Below are positions 6,520 through 13,776 of a stretch of DNA of 47,418 nucleotides, one piece after another. The position numbers and the translations under genes were made by a program. How positions within the stretch are numbered: the first letter of the stretch is position 1; every line of letters begins with the position of its first letter. Location of the stretch: IMG/VR virus record IMGVR_UViG_3300036790_000457, positions 1-47,418 of that record; one strand, 5' to 3'. The notes beneath the pieces were generated by a model. It had not been told where the DNA came from, did not search any database, and saw only the letters and a list, made by a program, of their open reading frames with translations. This DNA is from a virus.

Positions 6520-7815
6520 TTAGCCCTTTTGCAGTTTGAACTGAGAGTCAGAGATAAGCTGTCGCTGTTTACCCTGGCTCTTTACAGCTCCTCGTGGCGC
6601 AAAGAGCGGCTGCATTTGAGCTTGCACTGCGCTACGGCCACCACGTTGTGTTTTGTGTTCGTGCCATACAACGCTTTGAAACTCAGCGGGATGCACTCCA
6701 ACCTCACGAGCGACGTCAGAGGTAACACCTTCAGCCCACTCGTGCACACCGCTCTTGGACAACAACTGTTCTGCCGGAGTCTTAGGGATGTAACGCCCAA
6801 CTTCTTTTGAGTTCTTACCATATTGCTCTACGAGTGCATCTTTATGGGCCGTCTCTTCAGGCGTCATTTCAGAGCGCACCTTAGGGCCAAACAAAACACG
6901 AGAGTGCTGGATGTCAGTCGGCGACGAAGAGGGATCAATGTAAGAGCGGTAATACTGCTCGACCTTGGGGCCCGAGAGGAGGTGGTGTCCTGTCTCGTCA
7001 GTGGCATCGAGGGGATGGGTACCGCTGGCCAAGTGCTGACGCACGATGTCAGCCGCCTTGGCTGCATTAGCCCGCAGTCCCCGGCCGCCGGTATTAGGAT
7101 CTCCCGGGGCTCCTGACATTACGTGGCGCATGACCATGTGAGCAGCTTCTCGGTTGGTCTGCAGGCCGCTGGGTGTGGCCAGGGCCGTCTTGGGGCTCAT
7201 AACAGCGTTGACGGCCAGAGCAACGTGATAGGGCACCCCAAAATGCTTGGCGTCGTCTTCAAAGCGATCAGACTGGTCCTTGGCGTAGAAGGCCTGGCCC
7301 TCAGGCATGGAGCCCCCGGCCCGCTCCTGGGCGCTCTGCCAGTGGCTCCTGAGCCGGGCCTTGGCGCCCCTGGTAGTCACGCCCTCGCCGCCAAGCACAC
7401 CTCTCACCGATTCCTGCGAAACGCCCTGACGGCGGCCCTCAGCGTTGGGTGTGGCATCGGTCGCCCTCATCCCGGCCCAAGAGCGTGGGGGTGTAGGGAT
7501 GCGCTCTGTGCGGGCCCTCTTGGCCCACTTGGTCTCAAAGGCCTCGGGCTCGTGCTCGGGAGAGAACAGGCGCCCCTGGCCGCCGGGGCCTCTCTCGGGG
7601 GTGCCCTGGAACATCGAGTGCTCTCGGGGCTCGGGGACCGGCCCGGTGCCCTGACGTCGAGAAGCTGCAGCGACATTGTTGCGCTGACGGATCCGAGCAT
7701 TATTGTCTTGGCGCCGCTGAACACCGGCCACCTCATCGGTGTGCTCTTGGGGAGTCCAGTCGTCAAAGCCTCCGGCGTAACTACGCTGTGCCACTCGACT
7801 CCTTGCCAGAGACAA
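6520..7815 (-). CDS. Large accessory protein, possibly DNA-glycosylase-like or minor capsid domain
   Basis: This is a 431-residue basic, largely hydrophilic protein, the biggest in the small-gene array. Residues about 78-92 (GGQGRLFSPEHEPEAF) share a G-Q-x-LF motif with neighbours. The middle contains HVALAVNAVMSPKTALATPSG, then LLSGPKVEQYYRSYIDP, DIQHSRVLFGPK, and near the end VHPAEFQSVVWHEH. The GPKV-x-x-YY pattern with a later D-x-H and W resembles a helical domain I recall from phage MuF-type or glycosylase-like proteins, but this is recollection, not a search. It ends PLFAPRG. Function unknown. Confidence 0.78.
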   Translation of the reverse strand: MSLARSRVAQRSYAGGFDDWTPQEHTDEVAGVQRRQDNNARIRQRNNVAAASRRQGTGPVPEPREHSMFQGTPERGPGGQGRLFSPEHEPEAFETKWAKRARTERIPTPPRSWAGMRATDATPNAEGRRQGVSQESVRGVLGGEGVTTRGAKARLRSHWQSAQERAGGSMPEGQAFYAKDQSDRFEDDAKHFGVPYHVALAVNAVMSPKTALATPSGLQTNREAAHMVMRHVMSGAPGDPNTGGRGLRANAAKAADIVRQHLASGTHPLDATDETGHHLLSGPKVEQYYRSYIDPSSSPTDIQHSRVLFGPKVRSEMTPEETAHKDALVEQYGKNSKEVGRYIPKTPAEQLLSKSGVHEWAEGVTSDVAREVGVHPAEFQSVVWHEHKTQRGGRSAVQAQMQPLFAPRGAVKSQGKQRQLISDSQFKLQKG

Positions 7816-8137
7816 ACGTGCTTAACTTATGACCGCACACACCTTTGCCGTACTTCCTAATCGCACCATTAGGCATTGTGTCTTCGCCCTCAACTTGAAA
7901 GCTCTTCTTCTCTTTACAGCTATGACAATGCGCTTCACGAAGCTCGGGGGCCTCTGCTCCAGCGGCGGCCGGTTGAGGAGCCAACGCAGCAAGAGGACCG
8001 GCCGACATGGGAGCGGCCTTGAGCACCTCTTGTTGAAGGGCCATTACACCTTTGGCTCCTTCGGCCATGTGGTGTGCATGAAACAAACGACCGGGTGATT
8101 TCACGATTTCCTTAAGGCGCTGGATTCGGTTCGCCAT
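7781..8137 (-). CDS. Zinc-ribbon protein, DUF5679-like
   Basis: This is a 118-residue protein. The start at ATG 8137 is chosen because GGAG sits 6 nt upstream. The N-terminus is a basic helix (NRIQRLKEIVKSPGRLFHAHH), the middle Ala/Pro-rich. The C-terminal 45 residues, HCHSCKEKKSFQVEG then PNGAIRKYGKGVCGHK, resemble the phage zinc ribbon DUF5679, although the last knuckle is C-x-H rather than C-x-x-C. It probably binds a metal; partner unknown. Confidence 0.68.
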   Translation of the reverse strand: MANRIQRLKEIVKSPGRLFHAHHMAEGAKGVMALQQEVLKAAPMSAGPLAALAPQPAAAGAEAPELREAHCHSCKEKKSFQVEGEDTMPNGAIRKYGKGVCGHKLSTFVSGKESSGTA

Positions 8138-8525
8138 CTTTAGCTCCGTTGGCCCAAGAAGCAAGGGGTTCATCACGACGCATGTCGCCCATCATTGCGC
8201 TCCACTGAGCAGCCCGCCCACTAGTAGCGGGCCCATGGCTCGGAGAATCACCAGGAGTGGTGGGGTCGATGAGCTGATCGCTTTCGTTCTCCGGATTAGT
8301 ATCCGTTCCCGACATAGCTACTGAAGACTCGCCGCCACCAAGAGTGTGGTTGGTGATCTCATTGTAATCTTGCCAAAGTCCTTGCGTTGCTTGGGCCGCA
8401 ATCCCATCGGGCCCGTCACGCCACACCTGTGGTGTCCACGGCGGCATGGGATTACCTGAAGGGATCCCGTCGAACTGTTGATTAGGAAGCACGCCCAGGC
8501 CCTCTCTTTGTCTGTCCTTGCACAT
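8112..8525 (-). CDS. Hypothetical acidic, disordered protein
   Basis: This is a 137-residue protein starting with MCKDRQREG and overlapping the preceding zinc-ribbon gene by 44 nt. The sequence is rich in Gly, Pro, Thr and Asp (PPWTPQVWRDGPDG; TDTNPENESDQ), with RAAQWSAMMGDMRRDEP near the end. No domain is recognised. The start is uncertain because AAAGGA lies rather far upstream. Confidence 0.55.
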   Translation of the reverse strand: MCKDRQREGLGVLPNQQFDGIPSGNPMPPWTPQVWRDGPDGIAAQATQGLWQDYNEITNHTLGGGESSVAMSGTDTNPENESDQLIDPTTPGDSPSHGPATSGRAAQWSAMMGDMRRDEPLASWANGAKDGEPNPAP

Positions 8526-8682
8526 TCACGTAAGAGGAGTCCTTTGTTTTTCTCCATTCTGGATCATCGTTCTTTGGGTGCCGGTCCATTACAGAGAGAG
8601 TGGGATGACCGCAGTTAGGGCAACCCTCGCCGTGGAGCCCACGTCCATGAATATTTCCGCATCCTGGGCAGCTGCTCGACAT
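8482..8682 (-). CDS. Small zinc-ribbon protein
   Basis: This is a 66-residue protein. The start is the ATG of a TAATG coupling at 8682, with GAGGA upstream. It has two CxxC knuckles, SCPGCGNIHG and GCPNCGHPTL, a classic rubredoxin-type ribbon. The C-terminus is basic. It is one of several tiny ribbons in this array, probably an adaptor or nucleic acid binder. Confidence 0.7.
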   Translation of the reverse strand: MSSSCPGCGNIHGRGLHGEGCPNCGHPTLSVMDRHPKNDDPEWRKTKDSSYVNVQGQTKRGPGRAS

Positions 8683-8903
8683 TACGTGTTCCTCATCCAA
8701 GGCATCGTGGGCGGATTGTCATGCTTGGGCGCAGCTGCAGCGGCCATGGCGAAATGAGACTGATTTGCCGCCTGGCACTCCATTTGCATCTGCATCGGAG
8801 ACTTCATCCAAGCTTCGGGGCACCAGCTCGTGTCGTCGGCGCCGTCCCAAAGAGGAGCTGCAGCGTTGTCATCCATGTCGTTGTCGCCACCGGCCATGTT
8901 CAT
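8682..8903 (-). CDS. Hypothetical Met/Gln/Ala-rich small protein
   Basis: This is a 73-residue protein, starting at an ATGA overlap and ending at TAATG. It contains DMDDNAAAPLWDG, a Met/Gln run (KSPMQMQMECQAANQ) and an alanine run. It is probably disordered. No family is recognised. Confidence 0.58.
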   Translation of the reverse strand: MNMAGGDNDMDDNAAAPLWDGADDTSWCPEAWMKSPMQMQMECQAANQSHFAMAAAAAPKHDNPPTMPWMRNT

Positions 8904-9064
8904 TGCGTGCTCCTCGCTTCGTGAAAGATCTGTCGCCTAGTTTGCTTCACTTCAGGCCGCTGGCCGTAGTCGGTAAAGGAATGGTTAGCGCCCTCCTGGG
9001 CGCCAGAGGGTTCGACGTAGTTATTAGGGTCTTGAACAGTCATACCGCCTTCGCCGTCAGCCAT
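8900..9064 (-). CDS. Small protein ending in RRQIFHEARSTQ
   Basis: This is a 54-residue protein beginning MADGEGGMTVQDPNN, starting inside the end of the metalloprotease gene. The C-terminus RRQIFHEARS is a variant of the FHDRR motif shared by the array. An upstream TTG/GTG extension is possible but would lie inside the metalloprotease frame. Confidence 0.55.
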   Translation of the reverse strand: MADGEGGMTVQDPNNYVEPSGAQEGANHSFTDYGQRPEVKQTRRQIFHEARSTQ

Positions 9065-9860
9065 CGAACTGTTTACCGTTAAAGAGAGAACTCTGAATAT
9101 TCCACGACGTCCCGTGCCCACCAGCGTGCGTTACACGATCACCTTCATCGGAAACGAAATCGGTGGAGTCATAGCGACTAGAAGCATCAGCTGATCGTCT
9201 GGCTTTCGCTTCTCTATTAAGTTTCGCCCAGCCTCTATATCCTTTCATTTTGGAGTCCTGGGCCGGATAACTGTGATCTTCAGCATGTGCTTCAGTGCCT
9301 CGTCGCACTTCTCGTGGATCAGGTCGATAATGTTCAGTAGCGAATGCATCAGCTACTTCTTCTCGATGCCCGGGAGATTTAAGGAAATCATCCACATCAC
9401 TGTGGGCGTGATGTGCGTGACCAAGCTCGTGGATGGCCGTTGCTCCCATCACCTCTGATTTAGAAGCATTCTTGTCGGTGGAGTGAGTAATACCTCCTGC
9501 ACCGTGATAGATGCTGAGTTTTGAACCTCCTAATCCAGTAAAGAGGCCCATGGATGTTTCATGCTGACCGAGAACATGGTGACCCTTTTCATGTCCATGA
9601 CTAAGTTGAACTTCTGACACCTGTCCACGCATCGCATCAAGAGGAGCAGTGGATCGTGCCAAAGATTGCTTGAAATGAGCCTGCAACTGGCCAGAGCCAT
9701 GCAAGGTATTCCAAGAGGCGTCTTCAACATCAGCCATTCGCTCGGGCGTGTAACCACGCTGATAACGATGCTCATCGATTGGCTTTGGATCATGAAAGAG
9801 CTTGCCTTGGCCGCCCTTAGGAAAATAGGGAGATCCGAACTGGCTAGAAAGTTCAACCAT
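9057..9860 (-). CDS. Zinc metalloprotease (HELGH zincin)
   Basis: This is a 267-residue protein. The ATG at 9860 is preferred: AAGGA lies 8 nt upstream and it overlaps the stop of the small zinc-ribbon gene; a start at 9980 would overlap that gene throughout. Residues about 144-148 are HELGH inside GATAIHELGHAHHAH. The downstream EEVADAFA (about 167-173) supplies the likely third ligand Glu, the gluzincin pattern. Near residue 16, GGQGKLFHDPKPID carries the array's LFHD motif. It may mature virion proteins or act inside the host after ejection. Catalytic residues look intact. Confidence 0.8.
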   Translation of the reverse strand: MVELSSQFGSPYFPKGGQGKLFHDPKPIDEHRYQRGYTPERMADVEDASWNTLHGSGQLQAHFKQSLARSTAPLDAMRGQVSEVQLSHGHEKGHHVLGQHETSMGLFTGLGGSKLSIYHGAGGITHSTDKNASKSEVMGATAIHELGHAHHAHSDVDDFLKSPGHREEVADAFATEHYRPDPREVRRGTEAHAEDHSYPAQDSKMKGYRGWAKLNREAKARRSADASSRYDSTDFVSDEGDRVTHAGGHGTSWNIQSSLFNGKQFDG

Positions 9861-10008
9861 CTCGTCGGTCCTTAAAGACGTCGGCCCATGCACCTGATGT
9901 ACCGGCTGGCGCCTTGTAAACCCATCCTCGGCCCCCACAGTCGCTGCAGCGCTCGCCTTTGGCTTCGTGGCCCACGCCACCGCACTTCTTGCACGTGGCC
10001 TCAGCCAT
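9853..10008 (-). CDS. 51-residue zinc ribbon ending VFKDRRDG
   Basis: This short gene begins ATG GCT GAG at 10008, overlapping the upstream gene's stop by 8 nt. CKKCGGVGHEAKG and RCSDCGGRGW form a DnaJ-like CxxCGGxG pair. The C-terminus ADVFKDRRDG repeats the FHDRR-type tail. It was found by reading the 3-frame translation between neighbours, being under 60 codons. Its coupling on both sides and the shared tail argue that it is real. Confidence 0.72.
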   Translation of the reverse strand: MAEATCKKCGGVGHEAKGERCSDCGGRGWVYKAPAGTSGAWADVFKDRRDG

Positions 10009-10417
10009 TAGCCTCGTCGTCCTTTATCTTGCGAACAAGACCCATCCAGGTGCGATTGGTTTGCACACTGTCTTGTGAAAGAGGTTGGTGCGATATGTCA
10101 TCGAGAACACCATGCACTGCTTCAGGAGTCTGGAGATTCTTCCCCTGAGGGTGGGTGTCAAAGAGATGACGCATGTTTGGATTACCACCAACACCAAGTT
10201 GATGACGAGGAGCATTAACCGTAAACCCTTCTGCATGATGCTCCACGTTGGCAAGGCTGCCGTTTTCCATTGGAATCATTGAAGAGCGCATCCACGTACG
10301 TCCACTGTTTTTAAACTCGCCATTATCAATGGAAGGAAACGTGCGCTCACCAATGCGCACACCACGATCACCGAGGTGCTCAAACTGATCGCTGGAGAGT
10401 GAATCGTGAGCGGCCAT
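10001..10417 (-). CDS. Accessory protein with N-terminal AAHDSLSSDQF motif
   Basis: This is a 138-residue protein starting at a TAATG coupling. The N-terminus MAAHDSLSSDQF matches three neighbours. It then has GVRIGERTFPSIDNGEF, RHLFDTHPQGKNLQTPEAVHGVLDDI and TNRTWMGLVRKIKDDE. The middle 'LFDTHPQGKNLQTPEAVHGVLD' region may be a small enzymatic or binding domain, but I cannot name it. Confidence 0.7.
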   Translation of the reverse strand: MAAHDSLSSDQFEHLGDRGVRIGERTFPSIDNGEFKNSGRTWMRSSMIPMENGSLANVEHHAEGFTVNAPRHQLGVGGNPNMRHLFDTHPQGKNLQTPEAVHGVLDDISHQPLSQDSVQTNRTWMGLVRKIKDDEANG

Positions 10418-10650
10418 TAGTGGAAGTGAATCCTCTCAGGAGAGTGATGATGCGGCACTTGATTAGAGCCCCAATGTTCATCATTGGTGTCAGCCATTAC
10501 TTCATGCTCAGCATCGTGCCAGTAGTTGTTGGACTCATTAGATGTCTGAGAAGGATCAGGATGTGTATGCACCCTCCCATACTCACCACCATGATGCTCA
10601 ACAAGATGACGATCGAGGAACTGACGTCCGAGACTCTCTCCGGCGGCCAT
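10417..10650 (-). CDS. Small His-rich protein with N-terminal AAGESLGRQF motif
   Basis: This is a 77-residue protein with TAATG couplings at both ends. It begins MAAGESLGRQFLDRHL, like its neighbours. It is unusually rich in His (VEHHGGEYGRVHTHPDP; VPHHHSPERIHFH), so metal binding is plausible. No family is recognised. Confidence 0.68.
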   Translation of the reverse strand: MAAGESLGRQFLDRHLVEHHGGEYGRVHTHPDPSQTSNESNNYWHDAEHEVMADTNDEHWGSNQVPHHHSPERIHFH

Positions 10651-10970
10651 TAGTAACTTCCCCGCTCTTCTGGATCCTCGTCGCTCACCGGAATGAACAT
10701 GCGTCCTCTGTCCATTGCATCGATAGCTCTGTGATGGCCGTTAAGAACGGCACGAGGAGATCCATCATCGTGAAAGGAAACAGTGAGCGCAGGATCCTTT
10801 TTGTCGACGTGCTTTTGCAAGCCCTTCCAATCATATTTGCGATACTTGGGCATTCTTCGATTAAGAGTGCCTATCTTGCGGCCAGCACCAAAATCACCAG
10901 CCTCCATGTTCTTCAGCTCGTGGATCGTAATGAACTGCTGCCCCTGTCCAAGCTGATCACTGGCGGCCAA
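10650..10970 (-). CDS. ParB/sulfiredoxin-like domain protein
   Basis: This is a 106-residue protein. The TTG at 10970 is preferred over ATG 10991 because it yields MAASDQLGQGQQF, aligned with neighbouring N-termini. ITIHELKNMEAGDFGAG begins the ParB-like fold. KGLQKHVDKKDPALTVSF follows, and VLNGHHRAIDAMDRG is the GxHR nucleotide-binding signature. ParB-N domains bind CTP or act as nucleases in phages. Here no DNA-binding half is present, so it may be a small nuclease or modifier. Family likely; activity unknown. Confidence 0.75.
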   Translation of the reverse strand: MAASDQLGQGQQFITIHELKNMEAGDFGAGRKIGTLNRRMPKYRKYDWKGLQKHVDKKDPALTVSFHDDGSPRAVLNGHHRAIDAMDRGRMFIPVSDEDPEERGSY

Positions 10971-11247
10971 CAGAACCGCCCCGCTTCGCAATGCTGCCCA
11001 CTCGGTAATCCATCATCAGGACGTGGGGATGCTCGTGTCCTTGCGCACCGCCGCAGTTGATTCCACCTTCACCAGCGCTGCACTGAGGCGTTGAAACTTG
11101 ATCAGGAGGAACAGCCTTAATCCGCCAGCCCTCTTTGTGCTCAGACGTGTAACCGCCTTCTGGATGACGTTCGATTGTCTTGGCAGGACCATAAATCCAG
11201 GGCACCTTCCCGAACTGATCGTGCGACATACTCTCTTCGGCGGCCAT
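10957..11247 (-). CDS. Small protein with N-terminal AAEESMSHDQF motif
   Basis: This is a 96-residue protein, coupled to its neighbours. The N-terminus MAAEESMSHDQFGKVPWIYG shares the array motif. It has two Cys near the middle (QCSAGEGGINCGGAQGHEH) and a C-terminus HVLMMDYRVGSIAKRGG. No family is recognised. Confidence 0.68.
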   Translation of the reverse strand: MAAEESMSHDQFGKVPWIYGPAKTIERHPEGGYTSEHKEGWRIKAVPPDQVSTPQCSAGEGGINCGGAQGHEHPHVLMMDYRVGSIAKRGGSVGRQ

Positions 11248-11253
11248 AACAAA

Positions 11254-11790
11254 TCAACCCATCATCGGATTACGACGAGAAGGAAGACCATACTTCGGCC
11301 GCAGCATGGCGAGCTGAGAGGCCCGATGGATGTCCATGGTGAGTACTGACGTCGCACCACGAGGAGCGAGCTGTCCATCGATCGTGGGCTGAGGCATGAA
11401 ATACTCAAGAGCCGGTGCGTAGCGCTGTCCCGTTGTTGCTTGGCGCTCAATGCCATCGAGGGGAGTGACACCTTCGGGCCACAGGTAATCCCCTGGGTCT
11501 ATGCGTTCGCCGAGGTGTACGCCACGCTGATAGGAGCGTTGGTTTACCCGAGCCTTGAGGCTGTCGAGGATGCGATCGCCACGACGTGACGTAATGGTCC
11601 CGAGGTAACCATCGGGATACTCACTTTGCGGCGTGGAGTCGTACATCATGCGCCGACGATCGAGCACACTCCTAACCCAAGGTTGAGGGGGCATCGATCC
11701 GACCGGCCCAGCCGGGTTTTGTTGGCCAACAGAGTTCCCGGCGTATGTCTGACTGAACTGAACGCCCCCGCCGTAGTTACTTCCAGCCAT
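11254..11790 (-). CDS. Hypothetical virion-type protein
   Basis: This is a 178-residue protein. The N-terminus is Gly/Gln/Ser-rich (GSNYGGGVQFSQTYAGN). The middle has PWVRSVLDRRRMMYD and ARVNQRSYQRGVHLGE, the latter echoing RVAQRSYAGGF near the start of the 6520 gene. The end is SVLTMDIHRASQLAMLRPKYG. It is probably structural; no known family. Confidence 0.68.
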   Translation of the reverse strand: MAGSNYGGGVQFSQTYAGNSVGQQNPAGPVGSMPPQPWVRSVLDRRRMMYDSTPQSEYPDGYLGTITSRRGDRILDSLKARVNQRSYQRGVHLGERIDPGDYLWPEGVTPLDGIERQATTGQRYAPALEYFMPQPTIDGQLAPRGATSVLTMDIHRASQLAMLRPKYGLPSRRNPMMG

Positions 11791-12338
11791 CAGACCAGCA
11801 CCTCCTCTGTGTGCTCAACTCTTTCCACAGAGGCCATGATCTCATGAATGCGTTGCCTTCTCCGAGCCATCATGTGGGGCTCCAATACCCGCATTAGCTC
11901 AAGTGCATCAAGGAACCTCTGAACATTCCAAATCCAACACTGCTTGTGATGGACCTTCTGTTTCTTAATCTCTGAAATGGTCCCTACACCTGTAATGACT
12001 TGAACTCGTTCTAATGTGTCCCTGTCAGTAGAGGCACCTGAGATCCTTGGGAAGGGATATCCACGTTTGGTGTTGATCCCGAAACAACCCTCACCTTCAA
12101 GCCAGCCGACGAGCCATGCCAAATCATTTGCACTGATCTCTTTCAGCGCACAAGGAAACAGGAAGGAGTGAATAGATGAGCCCTGGACTCGTACAGTCTT
12201 CCTGCGTAGCTTCTTACGACAGTTCACGCAAATAGACTGTCGTCCCTGGCTCTTAGTCTTGTCTCGATTAAACGCACCGAGGAGCTTTAGCTCACCGCAG
12301 ATATTGCAACGCTTCCGAGGTTTCACATAAACCGTCAT
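11790..12338 (-). CDS. Free-standing LAGLIDADG homing endonuclease
   Basis: This is a 182-residue protein. Residues 11-45 form a CxxC...CxxC ribbon (CNICGELKLLGAF; ICVNCRKKL) typical of the N-terminal module of phage homing endonucleases. LAWLVGWLEGEGCFGI (about 74-89) is the LAGLIDADG helix. The rest, VQVITGVGTIS and CWIWNVQRFLDALELM, fits a single-motif enzyme acting as a dimer. GCAGGA lies just before ATG. It sits between two small genes with a TAATG coupling and interrupts no visible gene. Confidence 0.88.
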   Translation of the reverse strand: MTVYVKPRKRCNICGELKLLGAFNRDKTKSQGRQSICVNCRKKLRRKTVRVQGSSIHSFLFPCALKEISANDLAWLVGWLEGEGCFGINTKRGYPFPRISGASTDRDTLERVQVITGVGTISEIKKQKVHHKQCWIWNVQRFLDALELMRVLEPHMMARRRQRIHEIMASVERVEHTEEVLV

Positions 12339-12393
12339 TCCTGCAGTTTAGCTTCTTATCAAAGCTTTCGCCGCTGGACAATAATGGTCATTA

Positions 12394-12906
12394 CTATTTT
12401 GATTGGCCGCCCTTGAAAGGAAAGCGTTCGACTGTATCGCCTCGATGCAGCGACAGATGTGAGAAGGCCACATCTGTGGGCTCGACCGGGTCAGGCAAAT
12501 CATTCTTGCTATCAGCATATTTGAGTGTAATGTGCGGATGGAATCCATGTTCTGAATCAGAGAGATCAGCGAACTGCTTTTGCAACTTGTTAATGCCGGG
12601 GATCTTAGGGCGAGCGTAGACAGGCGTCATGTTGTCAGAGGACTCCGAAGGAGCAAATGTTCCTCGGCCGCTCACTGTTCCTCGCAACGGAGGAGTCGAC
12701 GCTGCTATTTGAGCCGCACGAGAGGAGATCTCATCAAGACGTTTCTTAGGAACATTCTTGCCAAGATAAACCAAGGTGATGTGATGATCATCTACGCCGC
12801 CAGGAGACTGCGGGATTACACCCCGAGGCAGATCCAAAGACAGCATCGATCCTGAGGTGTGCTCGTCCCGATTGGGGTCGGAAGGAAACTGATCAGGATT
12901 GAGCAT
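12394..12906 (-). CDS. 2H phosphoesterase (LigT/2'-5' RNA ligase-like)
   Basis: This is a 170-residue protein with both catalytic H-x-T motifs: HITLVYLG (about 42-49) and HPHITLKYAD (about 133-142). The fold between them, KRLDEISSRAAQIAAS then FADLSDSEHG, fits the two-lobed family. These enzymes hydrolyse cyclic phosphodiesters or 2'-5' oligoadenylates; in phages some counter OAS-like or CBASS/Thoeris-type signalling, but the substrate here is unknown. The N-terminus MLNPDQFPSD shares the DQF element. 12339-12393 is a short spacer. Confidence 0.85.
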   Translation of the reverse strand: MLNPDQFPSDPNRDEHTSGSMLSLDLPRGVIPQSPGGVDDHHITLVYLGKNVPKKRLDEISSRAAQIAASTPPLRGTVSGRGTFAPSESSDNMTPVYARPKIPGINKLQKQFADLSDSEHGFHPHITLKYADSKNDLPDPVEPTDVAFSHLSLHRGDTVERFPFKGGQSK

Positions 12907-12912
12907 TAGCCC

Positions 12913-13131
12913 TCAAGAGGGAGTCGTTCGTTGGAAGGGTGCACCTTCAGGGTTGTATCGATGCGGCTGTTGGCCATCGCCAATGGAAGCCTCACCGGGC
13001 TTGTGCCATTTATGGCCTTCATTACGGCCGCAGTCCTTACAGTCCCCTAGTTCGTGCAGGGCTCGGAACTCAGGATCACGCATGTTGCGCTCCGAAGGAG
13101 TAAGACGACGATCGTTAAAAAGATCACTCAT
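12913..13131 (-). CDS. Small zinc-binding protein starting MSDLFNDRR
   Basis: This is a 72-residue protein. The N-terminus MSDLFNDRRLTPSERN places the FHDRR-type motif at the start. LHELGDCKDCGRNEGHKWHKPGE then supplies CxxC and two His, a likely zinc site. It overlaps the upstream gene by 4 nt. Confidence 0.68.
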   Translation of the reverse strand: MSDLFNDRRLTPSERNMRDPEFRALHELGDCKDCGRNEGHKWHKPGEASIGDGQQPHRYNPEGAPFQRTTPS

Positions 13132-13364
13132 TTTTGCCGCCGATCATTAAGGGCAACTTCATTACTGCAATGCGGACAGGACGAAGACAGTGCACCGCCA
13201 GCTCCGACGTACGCACCGTGAGAGCAAAAGAGATTCGACTGTTCTGGATGAAGCTCTAAATGTCTTTTTACGCCACCCTGCACGATTTTCAGTCGAGCGT
13301 CAGGATCCTTTCCGGCATTGCCGAAGAACCGAGGATCACGATCATCACCAAACCGAGAAGTCAT
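13128..13364 (-). CDS. Small zinc-binding protein ending LNDRRQK
   Basis: This is a 78-residue protein. SNLFCSHGAYVG and SSCPHCSNEVALNDRRQK supply C-x-H and CxxC ligands. The C-terminus is another DRR tail. The N-terminus is charged (MTSRFGDDRDPRFFG). It is coupled to both neighbours. Confidence 0.67.
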   Translation of the reverse strand: MTSRFGDDRDPRFFGNAGKDPDARLKIVQGGVKRHLELHPEQSNLFCSHGAYVGAGGALSSSCPHCSNEVALNDRRQK

Positions 13365-13555
13365 TTGATTCGCCGATCATGAAAGAGAAGTTGACCATGT
13401 GCATCGTGAGAGTGGTCGAGCTGCTCTGCGTATTCGTCGTGCAAGTGCGAGTGGTAATCAGCCAAAGAAATCCCCTCTCGTTCAAAGTGGGAACGCTCCC
13501 GAGTCGAGTCGGTCGGATGAGACTCCTTGTCCAGATGCTTCGTCCAGCTAGCCAT
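13361..13555 (-). CDS. Small His/Asp-rich protein ending GQLLFHDRRIK
   Basis: This is a 64-residue, strongly hydrophilic protein with many His (YHSHLHDEYAEQLDHSHDAHG). The last eleven residues, GQLLFHDRRIK, are the clearest copy of the shared motif. TAATG couples it to the upstream gene. No family is recognised. Confidence 0.67.
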   Translation of the reverse strand: MASWTKHLDKESHPTDSTRERSHFEREGISLADYHSHLHDEYAEQLDHSHDAHGQLLFHDRRIK

Positions 13556-13776
13556 TACAGGCTCGTCAACCCCGGCTCACCCGTTACCTGATCTGAGGTG
13601 TCTTCGGGCTTGGGTGTTGAACTGTTGTCTGAGCGCCGGTCATGAAAGATGGCGTCCATACGCCTTTGCTTGGCCGCTGCCACGTTGGGATTACTCGATC
13701 GCATTGAATCCTCCACTCCATGTTCGTCCACGGTAACGATACTCGTCCCGCTTCCTCTGAAAGTTCTTATCGTCAT
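13555..13776 (-). CDS. Small protein with internal IFHDRR motif
   Basis: This is a 73-residue protein. AAAGGGAG upstream and an ATGA overlap support ATG 13776. KQRRMDAIFHDRRSDN is near residue 45, followed by an acidic Ser/Thr/Pro tail. It is probably largely disordered apart from the motif. Confidence 0.65.
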   Translation of the reverse strand: MTIRTFRGSGTSIVTVDEHGVEDSMRSSNPNVAAAKQRRMDAIFHDRRSDNSSTPKPEDTSDQVTGEPGLTSL

